Under the pieces are notes generated by a model. It was not told the DNA's origin. It worked only from the letters and a program-made list of their open reading frames with translations, and searched no databases. The position numbers were made by a program, and so were the translations under genes. Below, piece by piece: positions 56,115-64,000 of a stretch of DNA of 64,000 nucleotides. The stretch lies in NCBI GenBank assembly GCA_914767715.1, contig OU612068.1, positions 3,100,001-3,164,000 on the forward strand, given 5' to 3'. The stretch is from Membranipora membranacea. Its lineage: Eukaryota > Bryozoa > Gymnolaemata > Cheilostomatida > Membraniporidae. Numbering within the stretch: position 1 is the stretch's first letter; each line of letters opens with the position of its first letter.

Positions 56115-59100
56115 ATGCCTACTGTTGGTAAGTACTTAAATACCCATGCTTTGTAAACACGGACTCATCGAGACCCATTGAGTGGGAAATGTGGAGACTT
56201 TAACTCATTATGAACTAGTATGCTTGGGTAACTACATTCATCATTACCTCATCCATTCCCTTTCCTGTGTTTTTTTTGTGTTGATTTGTATAACAAGGAA
56301 GGGAACCCTTACCATTTCAAATAACTGATTTATTTCTATATTGAATTGTGTTCTTACACTGAATCCCTGAACTATTATCCTTGCTTATGTGAGTATTTTG
56401 TTGCATTTCTGACTCGACTCTGGTGGGTGATGAATCATAAAAAAATTGTGTGACAGGTGTACGGGTATGACAGGTGAGGGGTGTATAGGTATATGACAGG
56501 TGTACGCGTTTGACATGTATATGTGTATATGTGTATATGACGCGTGACAGGTTACAGGTGTATGGGTATATGACAGGTGACGAGTTTATGAGTATATGAC
56601 AGGTGTACGGGTGTGACAGGTGACAATTAGTGTATGGAAAAGGAATACAGCTGGTCAATCCTACCTGAATTGTATTAACAGTATCTCATTCTGCTTGTGA
56701 CAGAGGGTGACAGGTACTGTGAGACAGCAACTAGTCGGAAAACATGGATAAGAGATAGAGCAGTACAGATTAAATACGGAGCGTTTGGGACGGTTGCGGG
56801 GACGCCTTCAATGACAATAATGACAATGTTCAAGAAAACTGTACAGAAACACCCCACAAAACTTGCACTTGGTAATGTGCCTTTATATGTTGCTTGGGAG
56901 TATTAAAGAGTGTACTTTTAATCTGACACTCACTTATTCAACATTGATGAAATGTCTGAACACTCAGTGGCAAATGGCTATAGACCTTCCCGTAAATTTG
57001 TTGTTGCCCTTTTAACAGATACTTTGTATATCCTAGTTTTTATATCTGTTACTGTTGATTGAGTTCAGTTTCTTTTTGCAGCATACAAAGAAAGTGATAC
57101 ATGGCATACTATAAATTACAAAGAGTACTACGAACAAACAAGGGCGGTCGCCAAATCATTGATCAAGGTTTGTGTGCTTTGAAACATGAAAATGAACAAG
57201 AAACATGGAATTGATCAAGATATCTATCAGGGTTTAATTGACACTGACCTCAGCCTTTTACTCAACAGATAAATATCATAAATAATCGTAAGAACCACCT
57301 AGCACAGATCAATATTGTAGAGGCGATCAATTCGAGTTTTCTGCTGTATGACATCAGGAGCTCCAGGAAACTTTATAATTATTATAATGATTTCAATCTC
57401 ATCATAATAACTACAACTTTTCTGGGGATGAGTTGTCTTCTCAACTAAAAAGTGGACACAACCCCCTTTCTTTGATAATGATCCATCGAAATTCATAACA
57501 TATAGACCCTGATCAATACATGAAATTGAATAGCAATACTCATTTATTAAACCAAGTAATTATGTTGATAACTTTAAGACTGTTCACATTTTCCTTATTA
57601 GCGTGATGTTATAAGTCATCCGAAAGTTTGAGTGACTGTATAGTTTCAGTTATACAAAGTTATCTGACGATTTTGAATTTTCAACAGCTTGGCTTACAAC
57701 CATTCCAGTCAGCGGCAGTTTTGGGTTTCAACAGTCCAGAATATTCACTGACACTGGTTGGTGCTGTGTTTGCAGGGTATGTACATGTACATGTAACATT
57801 ATTATACAAATAGCTATAGCAAAATGTAAGTTGGTATCAGTACTTTTCTATGAACACAAAACAATTTACATGGCCCATGAGTCATATCTGGTTTGCCTTT
57901 TATGTTTTATATTTTATGTTTTATGTTTTTATGTTTTATGTTTTATATAGTCATTTTAACTATCACAATTCTATGTTCCTACATCTAGGCTTGGAATGCC
58001 AATACTTCTATTGTCTGTTAGCAAGTGATTGGTTTGTTGAAATTTTCAAAAAGTGGCGTTAATATACATGCATCTAGAGCTTTGCTTTGTTGACCATGGT
58101 CATAGTCAATACCAAAGTAAAAAAATAGAGGGCAACTATGCATAACCGTAATATTATTTTGGCTTTGAGAGGCATAAGCTTGGGTATATATGGTACAAGT
58201 ACAGAAGATGGAATAGCATATGTTCTACAGCAGTCTCAAGCAGTTGTCTGTGTGGTGGATAGCGAAGAGCAACTCTTCAAAGTCCTACAAATCTGGGACC
58301 AAGTTCCTACTCTAAAAGCAATCGTGAAATACTTTGAACCTCCTGATCGAGAATATAAAGATGTGTACACGGTGAGGATAGTCATCAATATTATTACAGT
58401 TGAAATTATCCAAGATGTACCACAAGAGTTTCGTGCACTTCTAGCCAAAAACTCAGGAAAAGGGCATAGTGTCGATATTAACATAAATAGACGGGCTAGT
58501 AAGTAATTTTATTATTGAGCATTGAGCAGTTACTGGATCAGATCTTTCATATAACAAGCACTTGCTATAGCCCAATAACATAAAACACCACTGCCAGTAG
58601 TAGATGCAATATACAATTGAACAAAAAACACTTTGATAATTTTGTCTTCATAGTGGAAAGATTTTATGGCGTTAGGAGAGGATGTGCCTGATGAGATTTT
58701 GGAAAAGAGGATGGCCGATCAGTATGTAAACAAATGCTGTAAACTCATGTTCACGGTGAGCTGACAGAATATTTCAAATTTTGATCAGCATTGTTCTCAG
58801 GATACCATTAGCATATATATTCCACTCCTGGTCTCAATACCCGATGTAGTTTTAGCATTAGGTCTAGTAGACTGTTGAAGTGGGGGTACGGTAATTTGGC
58901 TTACTTTTGTCCATCCATTTGACATTAATGCACAAATCAGCACGCAAACCTCTTGCATATTTTGCCGCCGCTCGACTATTTTTTGTTTCATATGAAGCTA
59001 ATGCTATACTCCTTAATTCCTCCTAGTATTTCATCATTCTCACTTGCTCACCAATTCAGCATGTTGGACATCTCTCTTAGTGTATTCACCTGTTCAGCAT

Positions 59101-62100
59101 CCTACTGTTTCTTTTACAGTCTGGAACGACAGGACACCCAAAAGCTGTGATGCTCTCTCATGATAATGTTAGTGTTCTCACCATTACGCAGCAAAATTGA
59201 CCGCAAAATCCAAAGAAGTTTCAAAATCCCCTTATTTCAACCGCTAAGATAGTGCTTGTTCTATAAGTTTATCAACAGCTATCGCTAGTTTTTACACACT
59301 CTAATTAGAAAGTTGAAATAACTACTAATAAATCATCAAACTTATTATGATGACCCTATGAGTTTTCTACTCCATGTGAAAATTCAATGATGTAATAATG
59401 TAGTATTCACTACTTGGTAGATAATATACACAGTTCAGCGGTGTGCTCAAATGCTCAGGCTAAGAGAGACTGAAGAAGTATTGGTTAGTTATCTGCCCCT
59501 GTGTCATATATCTGGACAGATTTTAGATATTTATATACCTATATACACTGCAGCAGCCGTTTATTTTGCACAACGTGATGCTCTCAAGGTACGCAAAAAC
59601 AAAAACCTTATCCAATCTGCGTCTGACCCAGAAAAGTGATATCTAAACTGCATATCTCAACTATATTTGCTCTTAAACCAACCATGTAACGTTTTTAGAT
59701 TGGTATCATTGTCTAAAGCAAGTTCTACCAAATAAATCATCACCATCCTATCCAGTAGAAACACAAATCTTAGATATATTTAGATATTGATAAGTATTAT
59801 ATTCTATTATTATGTATTTTATTGTAATATCTTATATATACTATAATATATATATATATTATTATATATGATATGATATTATATGTAGCATTATTCTCTG
59901 TAGGGTTCACTTACTCAAACTCTCACTGAAGTACAACCGACGATATTTGTGGGAGTTCCTCGCTTATTTGAAAAGATTCAGGATAAAATCATGGCATCTC
60001 TAGACTCTCTACACGGGCTAAAGAAGAAATTGATTACCTGGGCTCGTGGAAAATCATCCAAGAGTGTTGCGAGAAGAACTTTTGGGTATGTGAATAATTT
60101 TGGTTGTTTGGGTAATATATTTATTATGTTGATGTAGTTCTAGACCATGGGTGGGCAACCTTTTTTTTAAAAAAAGGCCACATTTTACGCACGCTCCACT
60201 CAAAAGGCCTCAGCATAAATTTCACACATAAATTTGGAATTTGAGTTATATTTTGGCTCTGTATAATAAGTTCAAACTAAATGAACATATGTGTCCATAA
60301 AAACTGTGGTATGATGCAAAAAACATTGAAGGTATTAGCTCAAATTTATCTAATCTTTTGAAGTTTTGTGACATTAATTTACAATTATAATCTAAGTTTT
60401 CAGTGGCAAGAGGAAATTTACACCGTATGCTTTTCAAACAAAAGGCACTATGTGACCTTTCAGCTAAAACTCCAGAGCCATCGAAACATGACAACTCTTT
60501 GGTATGAATCAATTAGAAGTACAGCGCCATCAACCCATCATCTTATGTATATGGTGAGATGGTTACGCACGGTATTCACTGCCAGCTTATAGTTGCTGCA
60601 AGGGTCATCAGTTTGAGTCCCACTGGTAGAGTTTGCACGATCGACTGTTTGAACCCAAGCAACCTTTGGACAATAATATCTTCTTTCTTATTTCGTAATT
60701 GGACCAATAACTATTGGTAATAAAGAAAAAGATAATAAACCTAAAAGTTTGACCGAGGATTGTCCTATCTGACCTATGTTATATTGATGAAACGGAGAGA
60801 TGATGTTCTGGATCCAAATGAGTTATACATGATAAGAGTAATATTTTCTGTCACATTGTTATAGACAAGAACCACCTCTCACATACGGATTTGCACGTAT
60901 AATACTGGCTCCTATAAGGAAGAAGATCGGATTGACTCGATGTAGACAGATTTATTCTGTTGCCGCTCCTTTACCTCTGCAATGTCAGACGTTCTTCTCT
61001 TCTATTGATTTACCACTTGGAAATGTCTATGGTAAGTTTTAAAAAGTAACCACCGGGTCAGTACTATGATGAGGGGCGGAACCACTGACCCACAGTTACG
61101 GTGTGAGGATCGATGCTAAATTAGAGGACATAACAGGACAGTTGGGTTGTAAGTCCATAAATCCATGATGCCACAGACATATCAGTATTTGAGTGCTGCT
61201 ACAAGTTATGAGGTCTTATTGCTTTCGTCTATGAGTTGAGCATAAGTGCGTCTATTGAGCAATTATGAGACGCCATCGAAAGATTGACTAATCGAAGTGC
61301 CATCGCAAAATTATGAAGCAAGAGGATGCAACTTCACTGATGATCCATACTCTTTGTATTCAGGTTTAAGTGAATTATCCGGGGCTACACTTTTATCATT
61401 GTGGATCGAGGACAACAAACATTGGGCACCAGGTTCCGCTGGTTATCCGATACTTGGTTTTGGGGCTACAATTCTTAACCCTGATGAGGAAGGAAAGGGC
61501 GAGATTGCTATGTTTGGGCGTCACGTGTTTATGGGATACTTGAATGATGCAGAAAAGACAAAATCTATATTTGATTCTAAGCACAGACTTCTATCTGGAG
61601 ATGTGGGATATGTGGATAAACGCGGGCTTTATTACATCTGTGGCAGAATGAATGGTCAGTAGGTGTATGACGCTGAGCCATATTGGCTTGTTGCAGCCCA
61701 AACACCATAACAGGTCTTCTGGCATTACTGATACAACAATTGAATTGTGAATTTTTCTCTGCAGGAAGGGGACCGCTAATTGACCCAACATAAGATACTA
61801 CCGTCCGGTAACGAAATTGAATTTGTTATATGAATGATAGTTTGAGAATTCAACCTTATTTGGGAAAGTCCAACATTGTACTCAGACTTTTCTACTGACT
61901 TCATTTATCGCTCTTAAATATTTTTATGAACAGATGATTGTATATTTTGTCAGAGTTGATAACACTTTCTAATGGAGATTCTGTGCACCCGGTGGCTGTC
62001 GAGACAGATTTGAAAGCTGCACTTCCTGTTTGTGCTAACTGTCAGCTGATCGGAAATGGGAAATCCTACTTGTCTATACTCATCACCTTTAAGGTAAATA

Positions 62101-63290
62101 GAAGGTTTTAGGTTGGGGGTTTACATGATGTCCTGAAAATTGATGATTTAAGGTTCTTTTCTCACATGTTACTACAGGAAACAAAAATTCTGCACATGTA
62201 AAATTATGATTATCCACAATATATATCTGGATAACCTCGTAAACTTTGACATATAACGGTGCAATGAATACTTATAGGCTGAGGTGAACATGGATAGCAT
62301 GGAGCCAACGGAATATTTCACTCCTCAGACTATAACCTGGTGTCAATCAATCGGCAGCAAGGCCACAAAGGTTAGTCAACATTACCAGCACGACGTGTCT
62401 CCTGTACGACCATACCCTAATATTACTATCTATAGCTTTGGATATTTAGGCCTGTTTTGATATCATCTGCTTGAGTTTTGTGCTCAAACAAGTTACCAAT
62501 ACAACAATTTTTTTTAAAGTATTTGATGCTGGCAGTCTCATAGCCTGAACGGCTCTGATCCGTAACATCAAAAATTTAGTGAATTAATACAATTGAGAAG
62601 GACGATCTATTCTTGTTTTCGTTGTTCCTCTGTTGAAGGTTTCTGATGTACTAAACAGGCGTGATCCAGCTGTCACTAAGGCTATTGAGGATGTGATCAC
62701 AGAACTCAACAAAAATAATCAATATATTCTCAAGTTTGCCATATTACCTCTAGACTTTAGCATCAAGGGCGGCGAGTTAGGTATGTTTATATTGAGGTTA
62801 TCTATATTCTATACCCTGAATATCATCACATATAGGGAGATGTTCGTACAGAAAGCGCTCATGTAGACCATGCTTTGATAGTCCTTACACGATCACGCGT
62901 CTGACCTTCAAGAAGCTTATGTCGGCAAATCGTTAGCTAAGTTCTGAGCGTTGATGTAGAAATACAGTAAACATTTGAGCCAATCACAACATTGTAAAGG
63001 TAGTTTACTGAAGTCACATGCTACCACGTGATACCAAGCCTTCTGGTCTAGATTGCCTAAGTTCCTAGATCTGAGACTAAATAAGCTATCATATTCTTTC
63101 ATACATAGGAGCATACAATGACCGATCTACAGTTCTGAGGTATGCGAGGCGTATGAGGTCGAATTATAGATGATGATATATGATGAATATGAATATAACT
63201 GATTTTTTTATTATAGGACCAACTATGAAATTGAAGAGACACGCGGTCAAAGAGAAATACAAAGATCTTATCAGCAGACTTTATCGCTGA
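56115..63290 (+). CDS. Long-chain fatty acid-CoA ligase, ACSBG (bubblegum) family, copy 3
   Basis: Exons: 56115-56127 (candidate start, ATG CCT ACT GTT G then GTAAGT), 56704-56871, 57082-57167, 57688-57776, 58170-58371, 58654-58755, 59120-59167, 59439-59588, 59904-60085, 60865-61031, 61364-61654, 61954-62093, 62278-62370, 62639-62780, 63217-63290. Phases close throughout, giving 648 aa, near the usual family length. Most exon lengths equal copy 1's. Motifs: SGTTGHPKAVMLSHDN (family PKGV, here PKAV), YGLSE, SGDVGYVDK, then GRMNELI with TLSNGDSVHP where copy 1 and vertebrate ACSBGs have ITAGGENV, and PTMKLKR near the end. The frame is open but these changes sit next to the active site, so altered substrate use or weak activity is possible. 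The start exon is inferred from phase, an ATG and a perfect donor only. Confidence 0.88.
56450..56635. repeat. Degenerate minisatellite
   Basis: Irregular iterations of GACAGGTGTACGGGTAT and relatives, in intron 1 of ACSBG3. Confidence 0.7.
60146..60240. mobile_element. hAT-like MITE fragment
   Basis: Starts CATGGGTGGGCAACCTTTTT, close to the left end of the 42935 element and to general hAT ends, followed by GGCCACATTTTACGC. No right end or target duplication found, so it is truncated or diverged. In ACSBG3 intron 10. Confidence 0.45.
60548..60645 (+). repeat. Possible tRNA-derived SINE
   Basis: A-box-like GAGATGGTTACGCACGG followed about 45 nt later by a B-box-like AGTTTGAGTCCCACT. Box order and spacing fit a pol III promoter, but no tRNA fold survives. 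Low confidence. Confidence 0.3.
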
Positions 63291-64000
63291 GCACCCTGTG
63301 TAGATGTGTTATCAGTCATAAAACTGCGACAGACTGGATTGGAAATGTATGTGTGCATGAATGTGTGTGTGTGTGCGTGTGTATTTGTGCGCGCTTCTGG
63401 GTGCAACAAAGCTTAGGCGATTCAGTGTATCAATTTCTAAAAGCTTCAGTCAGGAGAAAGAGGAGACAATTTCTTGTTTGCATTTGTAAATCATATGACG
63501 AGCAACACGCAATCCCTAACCCGGTTGGTCATCAGACTGCCATGTCACGATTAGATGAGCAACAGATGTTTTCCACTCATTCTCCACATTCTTCAAACTA
63601 ATAATTTTGATGAGAATGTAGTTGTTGTGAATTTATGACGCTGATATAATTTACCGAAGTTGACTTCACAAAACAATCTCCGAATCCTAAACATGTGCCA
63701 CAACATTATTACCGATCACTGGGTCCGAGCACTCCATAGGCAGCTCTGGCTAAAATGAGTACGTACATCACATGGTTGCATGATCAGTAAACCACCAGTG
63801 CATCTGTATAATTTTTATCTTCTCTATTTCTCATTCCTGTGCGATCACAGTGATTGCTATCAGTGATTCACCGAAAAACTTGACAAGACCCCATACTATC
63901 CTCCCAGTCTAATTGAGTAGATAACTTCGATTCTATCATAGCTGTACTCACTTTGATACAAATCATTGGCTTATAATTTCAAAAATGATTAAGCGGTTCA
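63291..64000. other. 3' flank of ACSBG copy 3
   Basis: Begins with the 3' UTR. A short (TG)n tract lies at 63361-63382. No further gene is recognised before the window ends. Confidence 0.45.

Overview
The window is AT-rich, intron-rich and repeat-laden animal DNA. All the host genes are metazoan: an alpha-1-adrenergic/octopamine-type receptor, MPHOSPH6, Golgi GT11 fucosyltransferases and ACSBG acyl-CoA synthetases, with GT-AG introns and several kinds of LINE, hAT and foldback elements. I read it as a (probably marine) invertebrate nuclear genome. The sequence alone does not fix the phylum. There are no rRNA genes, tRNA genes or CRISPR arrays that I can support.

Layout. (1) 1-18.7 kb: a tandem pair of GT11 alpha-1,2-fucosyltransferase-like genes on the minus strand. 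Copy A (1820-8580) has three phase-compatible exons encoding 404 aa; a nearly intact LINE sits antisense in its intron 2. Copy B (10223-13.68 kb) is dead. It has a 377-nt deletion removing the catalytic motifs, a 1.9-kb hAT-like element exactly over the exon 1 splice donor, and a second LINE fused into exon 1. That LINE is itself split by a 1.45-kb foldback element. (2) 18.9-19.3 kb: a decayed RT/RNase H relic, probably DIRS-like. (3) 20.8-24.6 kb, minus: a three-exon biogenic-amine GPCR of 591 aa. (4) 26.7-28.4 kb, minus: a complete five-exon MPHOSPH6 gene of 157 aa. (5) 30.7-63.3 kb, plus: three tandem ACSBG ('bubblegum') genes. Copy 1 has 16 exons and encodes 764 aa. Copy 2 is a pseudogene with frameshifts and a stop. 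Copy 3 is open and encodes about 648 aa, with a proposed 13-nt first coding exon.

Exon boundaries were assigned by hand from AG/GT sites, reading-frame phase and exon-by-exon comparison between paralogues. Phase closes across every intron in GT11 A, the GPCR, MPHOSPH6, ACSBG 1 and ACSBG 3, which is the main support for these models.

Functionally this is unrelated neighbours rather than a pathway: Golgi glycan fucosylation, amine signalling, nuclear RNA exosome function and fatty-acid activation. The most interesting material is the nested transposon structure with target-site duplications, and the divergence of ACSBG copies 2 and 3 at a C-terminal motif that copy 1 keeps.
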